Made by a program: the position numbers and the translations under genes. DNA of 64,000 nucleotides from Microbacterium sp. BH-3-3-3 (GTDB taxonomy: Bacteria > Actinomycetota > Actinomycetes > Actinomycetales > Microbacteriaceae): positions 2,418,001 through 2,482,000 of the forward strand of contig NZ_CP017674.1 of NCBI RefSeq assembly GCF_001792815.1, given 5' to 3'. The stretch's first letter is position 1; each line of letters opens with the position of its first letter. Shown one piece after another: positions 24,503-33,061 of this stretch. The notes under the pieces are model-generated. The model was not told the origin of the DNA. It worked only from the letters and a program-made list of their open reading frames with translations, and did not search any database.

Positions 24503-25112
24503 CGACACCACCGCCTTCTTCGACGCCCGGTTCGCGGGAGCCCCACTCATGGCGATCCTGCGCGGCATGGGCCGCGAGCGGTCGCTCGCGGTGGCGGCCA
24601 CCGCGTGGAACCTCGGCATCGACGCCGTCGAGGTGCCCCTCCAGACCCCCGCCGACGAAGAGGCGCTGCGGGCGGTGTGCGCCGCCGCGGCCGAGCGCGG
24701 GCTGCGCGTGTGCGCCGGCACGATCGTCGACCCGGCGCAGGTGCCCGTCGCCCAGGCCGCGGGCGCGGCGTACCTCGTCTCACCGGGCCTCGACCCGGCC
24801 GTGGTGGCCGCGGCGCGGGCGCATGGCATCCCGGTCCTGCCGGGGGTGGCGACGCCCAGCGAGGTGCAGCTCGCGGTGTCGCTGGGGCTCCGCTGGCTCA
24901 AGGCGTTCCCCGCCTCGTGGCTGGGTCCGGCGTGGTTCCGCGTGATCCGCGGGCCGTTCCCCGACGTGCGGTTCGTGGCCACCGGGGGACTCGACGCCGG
25001 CAACGCGGCCGAGTTCCTGGATGCCGGGGTGCGCGTCGCCGCGGTCGGATCAGCGCTCGAAGACCCCGCGCAGCTCCCGCGCCTCGCCACCCTGCTCACC
25101 CGCCCGTCTTAG
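24489..25112 (+). CDS. eda: KDPG aldolase
   Basis: 207 aa, class I aldolase. Splits KDPG to pyruvate and glyceraldehyde 3-phosphate, completing the pathway. Schiff-base lysine Lys138 lies in WLKAFPASWLGP; CAGTIVDP (75-82), PGVATPSE (118-125) and FVATGGLDAGN match Eda. Glu48 (DAVEVPLQT) corresponds to the catalytic acid position. It overlaps kdgK by 14 bases, so it is co-translated. No clear terminator was found after the stop; the next 114 bp carry no gene. Confidence 0.92.
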   Translation: MLPADDTTAFFDARFAGAPLMAILRGMGRERSLAVAATAWNLGIDAVEVPLQTPADEEALRAVCAAAAERGLRVCAGTIVDPAQVPVAQAAGAAYLVSPGLDPAVVAAARAHGIPVLPGVATPSEVQLAVSLGLRWLKAFPASWLGPAWFRVIRGPFPDVRFVATGGLDAGNAAEFLDAGVRVAAVGSALEDPAQLPRLATLLTRPS

Positions 25113-25226
25113 CCCCCCACCGCCCCCGCGCGTGGCACCTCGCGCACATCCGTGCAAGCCCGCGCCGACCTCGGCGTGCCCGGGGGAGGATGGAAGCATC
25201 CGCATCGACCCCTCCTGAGGAGACCC

Positions 25227-26270
25227 ATGCACGTCAACGCCTACGCGGCGTCGTCCGCGACTTCGCCCCTCGAGCCCACGACCATCGAGCGTCGTGACGT
25301 CGGCCCGAAGGACGTCCTGATCGACATCGCCTACGCCGGCATCTGCCACTCCGACATCCACACCATCCGCGGCGAGTGGGGCGACGTGCCCTACCCCCTG
25401 ACGGTGGGCCACGAGATCGTCGGAACGGTCGCCGAGATCGGCTCCGAGGTCACCTCGCACAAGGTCGGCGACCGCGTCGGCGTCGGCTGCATGGTCAACT
25501 CGTGCCGCGAGTGCGACAACTGCCTCGCCGGCGAGGAGCAGTACTGCGAGAAGGGCAACATCGGCACGTACGCCGGTAAGGACGTCGACGGCTCGATCAC
25601 GCAGGGCGGCTACAGCGAGAAGATCGTCGTCGACGAGCACTTCGTGCTGCGCGTCCCCGAGTCAATTCCCTACGACAAGGCCGCCCCGCTGCTGTGCGCC
25701 GGCATCACGACCTACTCGCCGCTGAACCACTGGAACGCCGGCCCCGGCAAGAAGGTCGCCATCGTCGGCCTCGGCGGTCTCGGCCACATGGCCGTCAAGA
25801 TCGCCCACGCCATGGGCGCCGAGGTCACGGTGCTCTCGCAGACGCTGAGCAAGAAGGACGACGGCCTCAAGATGGGCGCCGACCACTACTACGCGACCAA
25901 GGACGAAGAGACCTTCGCGACGCTGAAGAACACCTTCGACCTCATCGTCAACACCGTCAGCGCCCCCCTCGAGCTGAAGAAGTACCTCGGACTGCTCACG
26001 CTCAACGGCACGATGGTCAACGTCGGCGCCCCGCCGGAGCCGCTGCCCATCCAGGTCTTCACGTTGTTCACGAACCGTCGCTCGTTCGCCGGTTCGTCGA
26101 TCGGCGGCATCCGTGAGACCCAGGAGATGCTCGACTTCTGCGCCGAGAACGGCATCGCCCCCGAGGTCGAGGTCATCTCGGCCGACCAGATCAACGAGGC
26201 CTACGAGCGCGTGCTGAAGAGCGACGTGCGCTACCGCTTCGTCATCGACGCGGCGACCTTCGCGTCCTGA
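25227..26270 (+). CDS. zinc-dependent NAD(P) alcohol dehydrogenase, cinnamyl-alcohol-dehydrogenase type
   Basis: 347-aa medium-chain dehydrogenase. Catalytic zinc ligands: Cys40 (GICHSDIH), His62-Glu63 (GHEIVG) and Cys157. Structural zinc: Cys93, Cys96, Cys99 and Cys107. Rossmann motif GLGGLG at 181-186. The YahK/AdhC-like subgroup reduces a broad range of aldehydes with NADPH. RBS GAGGAG precedes the ATG. It follows eda by 114 bp and may be separately transcribed; a role in detoxifying aldehydes rather than in uronate use seems more likely, by family. It uses notably more Lys codons than its neighbours, consistent with high expression. Confidence 0.92.
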   Translation: MHVNAYAASSATSPLEPTTIERRDVGPKDVLIDIAYAGICHSDIHTIRGEWGDVPYPLTVGHEIVGTVAEIGSEVTSHKVGDRVGVGCMVNSCRECDNCLAGEEQYCEKGNIGTYAGKDVDGSITQGGYSEKIVVDEHFVLRVPESIPYDKAAPLLCAGITTYSPLNHWNAGPGKKVAIVGLGGLGHMAVKIAHAMGAEVTVLSQTLSKKDDGLKMGADHYYATKDEETFATLKNTFDLIVNTVSAPLELKKYLGLLTLNGTMVNVGAPPEPLPIQVFTLFTNRRSFAGSSIGGIRETQEMLDFCAENGIAPEVEVISADQINEAYERVLKSDVRYRFVIDAATFAS

Positions 26271-26284
26271 TCCCGATCGCCCCG

Positions 26285-26314
26285 GCCCCGACGCTCCGCG
26301 GAGCGCCGGGGCCG
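26285..26314 (+). terminator. GC hairpin after the alcohol dehydrogenase
   Basis: 14-nt arms (26285-26298, 26301-26314) with one mismatch around CCGCGG. It starts 14 bases past the stop. No U-tract. Its right half is repeated in the second copy of the adjacent duplication (26543 on). Confidence 0.45.
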
Positions 26315-26436
26315 CGGCATCCCGTCTCGGGCACGCCTGCGTGGCAGACGCCCTTGTTCGCCCCGCCCTCCGGCGCGCGGGCCCGCGCCACCCGCGCGCG
26401 GGCCCCGGCCACCGGCGCGGGCCCCGGCCCCCCGCG

Positions 26437-26501
26437 CATAAACGCTCTTCCTGCGCATGAACGCGCAGGCGTCGTGTTTATGCGCAGGAATAGCGTTTAT
26501 G
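26437..26501. repeat. inverted-repeat element, copy 1
   Basis: 26-nt arms (26437-26462 and 26476-26501) with only two mismatches around a 13-nt spacer. The left arm begins CATAAACGCTCTTCCTGCGC, the right arm ends GGAATAGCGTTTATG. Markedly AT-richer than its surroundings. It would form a stable hairpin in RNA from either strand. REP or MITE-like, but without recognisable transposase termini. Confidence 0.8.
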
Positions 26502-26658
26502 GATGCCATAACCCCGGCCCGCGACGCGCCCGGCCCGCGACTCTCCGCGGAGCGCCGGGGCCGCGGCATCCCGTCGCGGGCACGCGCGGCAGACGCCTTT
26601 GTTCGCCCCCTCCGGCGTGCGGGCCCCGGCCCCCCGCGCGCGGCCCGGGCCACCCGCG

Positions 26659-26723
26659 CATAAACGCTCTTCCTGCGCACAAACGCGCAGGCGTCGTGTT
26701 TATGCGCAGGAATAGCGTTTATG
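26659..26723. repeat. inverted-repeat element, copy 2
   Basis: Same architecture as the copy 222 bp upstream: arms 26659-26684 and 26698-26723, 13-nt spacer GCGCAGGCGTCGT identical, right arm identical, left arm differing at two adjacent bases (TG to CA). Conservation in both arms while the flanks diverge suggests the hairpin is the unit. Confidence 0.8.
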
Positions 26724-26767
26724 GATGCCATAACCCCGGCCGGCGACGCGCCCCGGCCCGGGCGCAA

Positions 26768-26935
26768 CCCCGACCCGCGACGCGCACCCGACCCGCGCGC
26801 CCCCGACCCGCGACGCGCCCCCGACCCGCGACGCGCCCCCGACCCGCGACGCGCCCCCGACCCGCGACGCGCCCCGGCCCGCAACGCGCCCCGGCCCGCA
26901 ACGCGCCCGGGCCCGCGACGTGCCCCGGCCCGCGA
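26768..26935. repeat. GC-rich 17/18-bp tandem repeat array
   Basis: About nine degenerate units. The first half is built on CCCCCGACCCGCGACGCG (18 bp, three consecutive perfect copies at about 26800-26860), the second on CCCCGGCCCGCAACGCG (17 bp). It lies downstream of pgm and its terminator. Likely replication-slippage sequence; assembly errors are also common in such arrays. Confidence 0.75.
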
Positions 26936-26941
26936 GCAGCA

Positions 26942-26983
26942 CGAGAAAGCGGCGCCGCCCCGAAGGGCGACGCCGCTTTCTCG
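26942..26983 (-). terminator. terminator of pgm
   Basis: Perfect 13-bp arms, CGAGAAAGCGGCG (26942-26954) and 26971-26983, with a 16-nt loop that itself contains a short GC pairing. On the minus strand it begins four bases past the pgm stop; the AAAG/CTTT part supplies a weak U-run. Confidence 0.75.
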
Positions 26984-26987
26984 CGCG

Positions 26988-28634
26988 TCAGGCCTGGCCG
27001 AGAGCGGCGGACACGACCGCGCGGGCCTCTTCCTGCACCTCGCGCAGGTGGTCTTCGCCGCGCAGCGACTCCGCGTACAGCTTGTAGACGTCTTCGGTGC
27101 CCGAGGGGCGCGCGGCGAACCAGGCCGACTCGGTCTGCACCTTGAGGCCGCCGATCGCCGCGCCGTTACCCGGAGCGTGCGAGAGCTTGGCGACGATCGG
27201 CTCGCCGGCCAGCTCGGTGGCGCTCACGGCATCGGGCGACAGCTTCGACAGCGTCGACTTCTGCGCGGGCGTCGCGGGAGCATCGACGCGCTGGTAGGCC
27301 GAGGCGCCGAACTCGGCCTCGAGCTCGGCGTACCGCTGCGACGGCGTCTTGCCGGTGACGGCGAGGATCTCGGCGGCGAGGAGGCACAGCAGGATGCCGT
27401 CTTTGTCGGTGGTCCAGACCGTGCCGTCTTTGCGCAGGAACGACGCCCCGGCCGACTCCTCGCCGCCGAAGGCGACGGAGCCGTCGAGCAGCCCCGGCAC
27501 GAACCACTTGAAGCCCACGGGCACCTCGAGCAGCGTCTTGCCGAGCGAGGCGGCGACCTTGTCGATGATCATCGACGACACGAGCGTTTTGCCGATCGCG
27601 GCGTCGGCGGGCCAGCCCGGACGGTGCGAGAACAGGTAGTCGATCGCGACAGCCAGGTAGTGGTTGGGGTTCATCAGTCCCGCGTCGGGCGTCACGATGC
27701 CGTGGCGGTCGGCATCGGCGTCGTTGCCCGTGAGGATGTCGTAGTCGGCGCGCGCGGCGACGAGCGAGGCCATGGCCGACGGCGACGAGGGATCCATGCG
27801 GATCTTCTCGTCCCAGTCGAGCGTCATGAACTTCCAGGTCGGGTCGACCTCGGGGTTCACGACGGTGAGGTCGAGGCCGTACACCTCGGCGATGAGCGCC
27901 CAGTACTCCACCGAGGCCCCGCCGAGCGGGTCGGCGCCCATGCGGACGCCCGCGCTCTTGATGGCGTCGATGTCGATGATGGATGCCAGATCCCGCACGT
28001 ACGCGTCGCGGAAGTCGTACTGGCCGAGGTTCTCGAGGTCGATGTCGGCGTGGCGAGTGCGCTGCACGCCCGACAGGCCCGCGGCGATCAGTTCGTTCGC
28101 ACGGTCGGCGATCCAGCCGGTGGCGTCGGTGTCGGCGGGGCCGCCGTGCGGCGGGTTGTACTTGAAGCCGCCGTCGCGCGGAGGGTTGTGCGAGGGGGTC
28201 ACGACGATGCCGTCGGCGCGGCCCGGGTCGTCGGCCGCGCGGCCCTTGTTGTAGGCGAGGATCGCGTGGCTGAGAGCGGGCGTCGGCACCCACGCGTCGC
28301 GGGAATCGACGCGCACGTCGACGCCGTTGGCGACGAGCACCTCGATGGCGCTGCGCTCGGCGGGCAGCGAGAGTCCGTGGGTGTCGCGGCCGAGGAACAG
28401 GGGCCCCGTGATGCCCTGCGCCGCGCGGTAGTCGACGATCGCCTGGGTGGTGGCGAGGATGTGGTCTTCGTTGAAGCTGGTGCTCAGCGACGAGCCCCGG
28501 TGACCACTGGTGCCGAAGGCGACGCGCTGCTCGGGCACCGCGGCATCCGGTTTGCGGTCGTAATACGCCGCGATCAGTTCGTCGATGTCGATGAGATCGG
28601 ATGCCTCTGCGGGCTTCCCTGCGCGACTGCTCAT
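26988..28634 (-). CDS. pgm: phosphoglucomutase (alpha-D-glucose phosphate-specific)
   Basis: 548 aa, matching E. coli Pgm (546). Interconverts glucose 1-phosphate and glucose 6-phosphate, feeding glycogen and nucleotide-sugar synthesis. Phosphoserine Ser148 lies in [13 protein letters not shown]; substrate and metal loops are [12 protein letters not shown] near residue 40, the Mg loop [11 protein letters not shown] in the third domain, and [14 protein letters not shown] (sugar specificity) further on. The ATG at 28634 ([10 protein letters not shown]) is chosen because upstream in-frame sequence lacks family similarity. Monocistronic, with a strong terminator behind it. Confidence 0.95.
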   Translation of the reverse strand: MSSRAGKPAEASDLIDIDELIAAYYDRKPDAAVPEQRVAFGTSGHRGSSLSTSFNEDHILATTQAIVDYRAAQGITGPLFLGRDTHGLSLPAERSAIEVLVANGVDVRVDSRDAWVPTPALSHAILAYNKGRAADDPGRADGIVVTPSHNPPRDGGFKYNPPHGGPADTDATGWIADRANELIAAGLSGVQRTRHADIDLENLGQYDFRDAYVRDLASIIDIDAIKSAGVRMGADPLGGASVEYWALIAEVYGLDLTVVNPEVDPTWKFMTLDWDEKIRMDPSSPSAMASLVAARADYDILTGNDADADRHGIVTPDAGLMNPNHYLAVAIDYLFSHRPGWPADAAIGKTLVSSMIIDKVAASLGKTLLEVPVGFKWFVPGLLDGSVAFGGEESAGASFLRKDGTVWTTDKDGILLCLLAAEILAVTGKTPSQRYAELEAEFGASAYQRVDAPATPAQKSTLSKLSPDAVSATELAGEPIVAKLSHAPGNGAAIGGLKVQTESAWFAARPSGTEDVYKLYAESLRGEDHLREVQEEARAVVSAALGQA

Positions 28635-28830
28635 GCGCCCAGTCTGCCCGCTGCGTCCGACATGCGCACACGCCGTGACGCAATTCTGCGGGAATCCCTT
28701 GCTCGGTGCACCGCTTCCGATCGTGCGCACGACGCTCGCCGCCGGGCCCGTTCGACGGTGAGGGGGCGGTCGAATCGCGCCGCCACAGACCGACACCCCA
28801 CTCGACACCCGTCGTCACTACACTCCGACC

Positions 28831-30240
28831 ATGAGACGTATGTCGTGGGGGGCCCGCTTCGTCGGGATCGGACTTGTCGTGGCGGCGATCGTGGCGATCG
28901 TGAAGGGGAAACCGAGCGGAGTGACCGCACCGTCGGTCCCCGTTCCCGACAACCCGCTGTGGAAGGGGACGATGAAGCCTGCTCCCGTCCCCGAGCAGAA
29001 CGTCGTCCTCAGCCTGCCGAAGGACATGTACCGGCACGCGGGGGCCCCGACCGAGTGGTGGTGGCACATCGGGACGCTCCGGGCGGGCGACCGCGTGTTC
29101 GGTTTCGACATCAACGCCGCATCCTTCACCGGCCAGCACTTCGGCATGTCGCAGATCTCGCTGAGCGACGTGCAGGGCGACCGTCATTACGAGCGCACGC
29201 AGGTCTACGGCCCGACGCCCATCGGGGTGTTCGACGTCCACACCTGGGCCGAGGGCGACCCGTCGAAGCCGTGGTACGCGCGACTCGGTGATCCGACATG
29301 GCTCGTCGGCGGGTTCAGCGTCACGAACACCGGCTCCGGCTACACCGAGGCGCCCTCGGTCCACTTCGAGGGTGACGGCACCGGGGCCTCGGCCGTCGCG
29401 ATCCTCGACGACGAGGGCGGAGTGACCCAGATCATCCTGCTCAAGCCCGGCTCGGGGTACACGACCACCCCGACCGTGACCCTCGTCGGAGGCGGCGGCT
29501 CGGGGGCCACCGCCGTGGCCGTGCGGCATTCCGTCGTCATGACGGCGCCCCAAGCCGACCCGACGCGCGACATCTCGGTGACGGCCGTCCTCCAGGACGC
29601 CAAGACGCTGGACGAGGTCGAGTTCGACCTCACGTTCTCTCAGCAGGGTCGACCGATGTTCGTCTTCGGAACGGGCGTGGAGCCCAGCGCGACGAGCCAG
29701 AGCCTGAAGAAGGACAACTACTACTTCTCCTTCACCCGGCTGAAGGCATCCGGCACCATCACCTTCGGGGGCGAGACCTTCGAGGTGACCGGCACCACCT
29801 GGATGGACCACGAGTACGGGTTCTTCGGCGGCAACTCGTCGGACACCCGCGTGCGCTGGCTGCTGCAGGACATCCAGCTCGACAACGGGTACACGCTGTC
29901 GACCGCGGGCATGATCGGCGAGGGGTACAAGCCCGAGATCGGGGTGTCGGTCGACGCGTTCGCCACGATCCAGGAACCGGACGGTCAGATCTACTACGTC
30001 GCCAGCACGATGACCCCGGTCGGTGAGCTGTGGACGAGCCCCTCGACCGGCAACAGCTACGCGCAGCAGTTCCGGGTGGAGATCCCGTCGTTCGACGCCG
30101 ACATGCTGATCTCGACGCGGCTCCAGGACCAGGAGTTCTCGGCGAGCGGCGCGCCGATCTACGAGGGCACCGCCGAACCGACGGGCACCTTCCTCGGCGA
30201 GAGCGTCTCGGGAGACGCGTGGATCGAGCAGGCGTTCTAG
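28831..30240 (+). CDS. CrtC/AttH lipocalin-like protein with inserted GSGYT repeats
   Basis: 469 aa. A short signal anchor (residues about 8-25) leads to a two-lobed lipocalin-like domain of the carotenoid 1,2-hydratase/AttH type: PTEWWWHIGTL (about 73-83) and WMDHEYGFFGG (about 325-335), both diagnostic. Uniquely, residues about 160-235 hold two tandem copies of a GSGYT-x-x-P-x-V ... GxGxGAxAVA unit (TGSGYTEAPSVHFEGDGTGA, then PGSGYTTTPTVTLVGGGGSGA), a module better known from secreted and phage-tail proteins. Likely a membrane-tethered lipid or isoprenoid-binding protein; hydratase activity is not implied because no carotenoid genes are near. MRRMSW starts at 28831; a second Met three codons later is possible. 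Confidence 0.72.
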   Translation: MRRMSWGARFVGIGLVVAAIVAIVKGKPSGVTAPSVPVPDNPLWKGTMKPAPVPEQNVVLSLPKDMYRHAGAPTEWWWHIGTLRAGDRVFGFDINAASFTGQHFGMSQISLSDVQGDRHYERTQVYGPTPIGVFDVHTWAEGDPSKPWYARLGDPTWLVGGFSVTNTGSGYTEAPSVHFEGDGTGASAVAILDDEGGVTQIILLKPGSGYTTTPTVTLVGGGGSGATAVAVRHSVVMTAPQADPTRDISVTAVLQDAKTLDEVEFDLTFSQQGRPMFVFGTGVEPSATSQSLKKDNYYFSFTRLKASGTITFGGETFEVTGTTWMDHEYGFFGGNSSDTRVRWLLQDIQLDNGYTLSTAGMIGEGYKPEIGVSVDAFATIQEPDGQIYYVASTMTPVGELWTSPSTGNSYAQQFRVEIPSFDADMLISTRLQDQEFSASGAPIYEGTAEPTGTFLGESVSGDAWIEQAF

Positions 30241-30277
30241 ACACGGCGCCGATGTTCGGGTGAGACATACTCGTGCC

Positions 30278-30930
30278 ATGACTGAAGTGGACGTCGCGCG
30301 CGTAGCGGTCGTCGATGACCACGAACTCGTCGCCCTCGCGATGCAGGGACTGCTCGCCGGCGCCGAGGGTCTGCGCTTCACCCGCCACGCCCCGACGGTC
30401 TCGCACCTCGTGTCGCGCGCGTGCGACGCGGAGCTGGTGCTGCTCGATCTGAGCCTGCGCGACGACTCCTCGCCGGGCGAGAACGTCGCGGCGATCCGCC
30501 GCTGGGGCGCTCACGTGCTCGTGCTCACCTCGGGGAGGACCCCTTCCTCGTGCGCGCGGCCTCGCGCAGCGATGTGTGCGGCATCGTGCGCAAGTCCGCC
30601 CCGTCGACGGCTCTGCTCGCCGCGATCGTCGCCGCCGCGCGCGGCGATCATGTCGCCACCACCGAGTGGGCGTCGGCCCTCGACACCGACCCCCTGCTCG
30701 ACGGCGCCCCCCTGACGGAGCGGGAACGTCAGGTGCTCGGCCTCTACGCCTCGGGTCTCGGCGCCCGCGACGTGGCCGCTCAGCTGTTCATCTCCGAGAA
30801 CACCGTCAACGATCACCTGCGGCGGATCCGCGCCGTGTATCAGCTGGTGGGTCGGCCGGCGGCGACCAAGGTCGAGCTGTATCAACGCGGGGTGGAAGAC
30901 GGATACGTCCCCCGCCCTCGCCGTGGGTGA
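30278..30930 (+). pseudogene. NarL/FixJ-type response regulator, frameshifted
   Basis: A response regulator split by one missing base. Frame 1 (from ATG 30278) encodes the receiver start: VAVVDDHELVALAMQGLL, then phospho-Asp in LVLLDLSL, up to VLVLTSG. The rest continues one frame down as EDPFLVRAASRSDVCGIVRKSAP..., then the LuxR-type HTH: LTERERQVLGLYASGLGARDVAAQLFISENTVNDHLRRI. The junction is the GGGG run at 30532-30535; adding one G restores a 217-aa regulator of normal length. The downstream kinase is intact and overlaps by eight bases. A sequencing slip, recent mutation or phase-variable tract are all possible. Confidence 0.85.
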
Positions 30931-33061
30931 CCTCCACGCGGGTTCGCTCGCCGCTCGTCGGGTGATCGCCGGGGCCTCGGGGTTCCTGGTGACGGCGGTG
31001 GCCGTGGTGACCCTCGGCTTTCTCGCGAGCGGCGAGCAACGCGGTCTGCCCCTCTGGTTCCACGCGATGGCGTGGTGGTCGGCGGCGCTCACGGTCGTGC
31101 TCGCGCTCGCGGCTCCCCTGCTGAACGAGCGGGTGCTGCGCGCGGGCGCGGGGGCCGCCGTGGCGTCGTACCTGGCCGTCGTGGCGCTGTTCCCGGTGGC
31201 CGCCGAGGCGGGGCAGGTCGATCGCATGCCCTGGCTGCTCACCGCCTCCAGCGCCGGGGTCGCCGCGGCCCTCGTCGCCGCGGGCCCGGGGCTGGGCTGG
31301 GTGACCGTGGCGCTGGCGGCGGTCGCCGGGGTCGTCTACCGCCTGCGTTTCGGCGGGTTCGACCTGGATGGTGTCGTCAACGACGCCCATGCGCTTCTCA
31401 CGGCGGCGGTCATCTGCGCGCTCGGGGGCTTCGTGCTCTCGTCGGGACGCGGTCTCGATGCCGCGGCCGCCGCGCGCCGAGAGGCCGGCGAGCGCGAGTC
31501 GGCGGAGCGCGGGCGACTGGCCGCGCGCACCCGGACCGCCGCGCTCGTGCACGACGAGGTGCTGGCCACCCTGTCGCTGGCCGCGTCGGCCGTGGCGGTC
31601 CCCCTCGACCGCCTCGCCGCCCAGGCCCGTCGCGCCGCGCTCATGGTGACGCGTCTGTCGCACGAGGAATCCGAGGACTCGTGGCCGTTGGAAGCCGCCC
31701 TCGCCCGTGAGGCGCGTCGTCACGACGCGCTGTTCGCCGCGCGCGTGGAGGGCCCGGTGCAGGTGTCCGACCCCGTGCGCGAGGCGATCGTCGGTGCGTG
31801 TCGACAGGCGCTCGGCAACGCCGTCCGGCACGCCGAGGACGCGTCGCGAACCGTGACCCTCACGGTGCACGACGCGACGATCGAGGTGGTCGTCGCCGAC
31901 GAGGGTGCGGGATTCGAGGTGTCCGACATCGCCGCCGATCGCCTCGGCATCCGGCACAGCATCGTCGGGCGCATGGCGCGTGTGAACGGCGGCAGCGCCG
32001 AGGTGCAGTCGGGTCACGGGAAGGGCACCCGGGTGGTGCTGCGGTACCGGCCCGATCCCGGACCCGAGATGGATGCCGCCGCCGAGGGTCGTCCGCGCGG
32101 GCGCGCCCTCGTGCTCCTCGCCGCCGGTTTCGTCGCGCTGCAGGTTCTCTGCGCCGTCGCCGCCGCCCTCGCCGCCCCCGAGTCGTGGGCGCGGCAGGCC
32201 GTGCTGCTGGCGGTCGTGCTGCTCGCCACCCCGCTGATGTGGAGCGTGCGATGGGCGACACCGTCGTGGCCGCGTGCGGCCGCGATCACCGCCGTGGTCG
32301 TCGGGGGCACCGTCGGGGCGGTGTGGACCGCTCCGTTCTCGTACGGTCCGCTCTGGCCGGTGGTGGCCCTGGCGTTCTTCCTGGTCGTGCTGGCTCTGCG
32401 CGGACGGACGGGAACCGCGATGGGGGGAGCGCTGCTCATCGCGGTCGTCATCGCCGCGCGCGGTGTTCTCGACGGCGCCCCCGTCGGCCAGACGGTGCAG
32501 CTGGCGGCCCGCCCCACGGTCATCGTGGTCGTCGCCGTCGCCATGCTCCTGGTCGTCGCGCGGATGCGGCGGCGGATCGCGGCGCTGCACCGTGAGGCCG
32601 TGATCGCCGCCGAGAACGAGAGCTGGTCGCGGGCGGCCCGTGTCGAGCTGAGCCGGCGCACCGACGAGCTCGTGCAGACGGTGGTGCCGCTGATGGAGCG
32701 GATCGGTGCGGCTCGTCCCGCCTCAGAGCAGCAGCGCCGCGAGTACGCGGCCTGGGAGGGGCGCCTGCGCGACGAACTGCGCGCCGGAGGCCTGTCGCGA
32801 GAGCCGCTGCGCTCCGCGGTGGGCGCGGCGCGCGGTCGCGGGGTCGACGTGGTGCTGCTCGACGACAGCGGCGAGGTCGTCGACGAGCAGGTGCTGGTCG
32901 CGGTCCTCGCGTGGATGACGGCGGCCGTCGGCGAAGCCCGGCGCGACGTGGTGGGCCGGCTTCATCCGCCCCACCGTGCCATGCAGGCCAGCATCGCCGT
33001 CGACGGGCGCGTGTCGCTGTTCGACGGTGCGCTCACGGTGCCTCCGCCGGTGCCTCGATGA
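30923..33061 (+). CDS. membrane sensor histidine kinase with central ATPase domain and second membrane domain
   Basis: 712 aa, GTG start inside the regulator's end. Six hydrophobic spans (about residues 12-160), a coiled helix, then a HisKA_3-like motif RTAALVHDEVLATLSLA (His about 211). The HATPase core follows: ACRQALGNAVRHAED (N box, about 290), VVVADEGAGFEVSDI (G1) and GHGKGTRVVLRYRP (G2). Unusually the protein does not end there: from about residue 390 five more membrane spans appear, then another helical cytoplasmic region to the C-terminus. Partner is the frameshifted NarL regulator. Signal unknown. Could be a fusion of two sensor units; the second lacks a visible ATPase. It overlaps the GH18 gene tail-to-tail by 29 bases. 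Confidence 0.82.
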   Translation: MGDLHAGSLAARRVIAGASGFLVTAVAVVTLGFLASGEQRGLPLWFHAMAWWSAALTVVLALAAPLLNERVLRAGAGAAVASYLAVVALFPVAAEAGQVDRMPWLLTASSAGVAAALVAAGPGLGWVTVALAAVAGVVYRLRFGGFDLDGVVNDAHALLTAAVICALGGFVLSSGRGLDAAAAARREAGERESAERGRLAARTRTAALVHDEVLATLSLAASAVAVPLDRLAAQARRAALMVTRLSHEESEDSWPLEAALAREARRHDALFAARVEGPVQVSDPVREAIVGACRQALGNAVRHAEDASRTVTLTVHDATIEVVVADEGAGFEVSDIAADRLGIRHSIVGRMARVNGGSAEVQSGHGKGTRVVLRYRPDPGPEMDAAAEGRPRGRALVLLAAGFVALQVLCAVAAALAAPESWARQAVLLAVVLLATPLMWSVRWATPSWPRAAAITAVVVGGTVGAVWTAPFSYGPLWPVVALAFFLVVLALRGRTGTAMGGALLIAVVIAARGVLDGAPVGQTVQLAARPTVIVVVAVAMLLVVARMRRRIAALHREAVIAAENESWSRAARVELSRRTDELVQTVVPLMERIGAARPASEQQRREYAAWEGRLRDELRAGGLSREPLRSAVGAARGRGVDVVLLDDSGEVVDEQVLVAVLAWMTAAVGEARRDVVGRLHPPHRAMQASIAVDGRVSLFDGALTVPPPVPR

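Larger units (their letters stand above)
26285..26740. repeat. imperfect tandem duplication of a ~220-250 bp noncoding unit
   Basis: Copy 1 (about 26295-26520) and copy 2 (about 26543-26740) share, in the same order: CTCCGCGGAGCGCCGGGG, GCGGCATCCCGTC, GGCAGACGCC, TTGTTCGCCCC, a Gly/Pro-like GC stretch and then the 65-bp inverted-repeat element, ending GGATGCCATAACCCCGGCC. Offsets drift from 248 to 222 bp, so indels separate the copies. The region lies between convergent genes and encodes nothing I would call: the open frames through it are low-complexity Arg/Gly/Ala/Pro. Confidence 0.75.

Noticed and set aside
26231..26884. Open frame through the repeat region encoding two copies of a MASINAIPAHKHDACAF-like peptide
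   Set aside because: The duplicated peptide is just the translated inverted-repeat element; the rest is Arg/Gly repeat. No RBS or family support.
26768..26935. CRISPR array
   Set aside because: The 17/18-bp units are contiguous, without unique spacers, and no cas genes are present.
27166..30381. 1071-codon minus-strand frame across pgm and the CrtC-like gene
   Set aside because: It crosses two clear genes and an intergenic terminator region; no recognisable domain.
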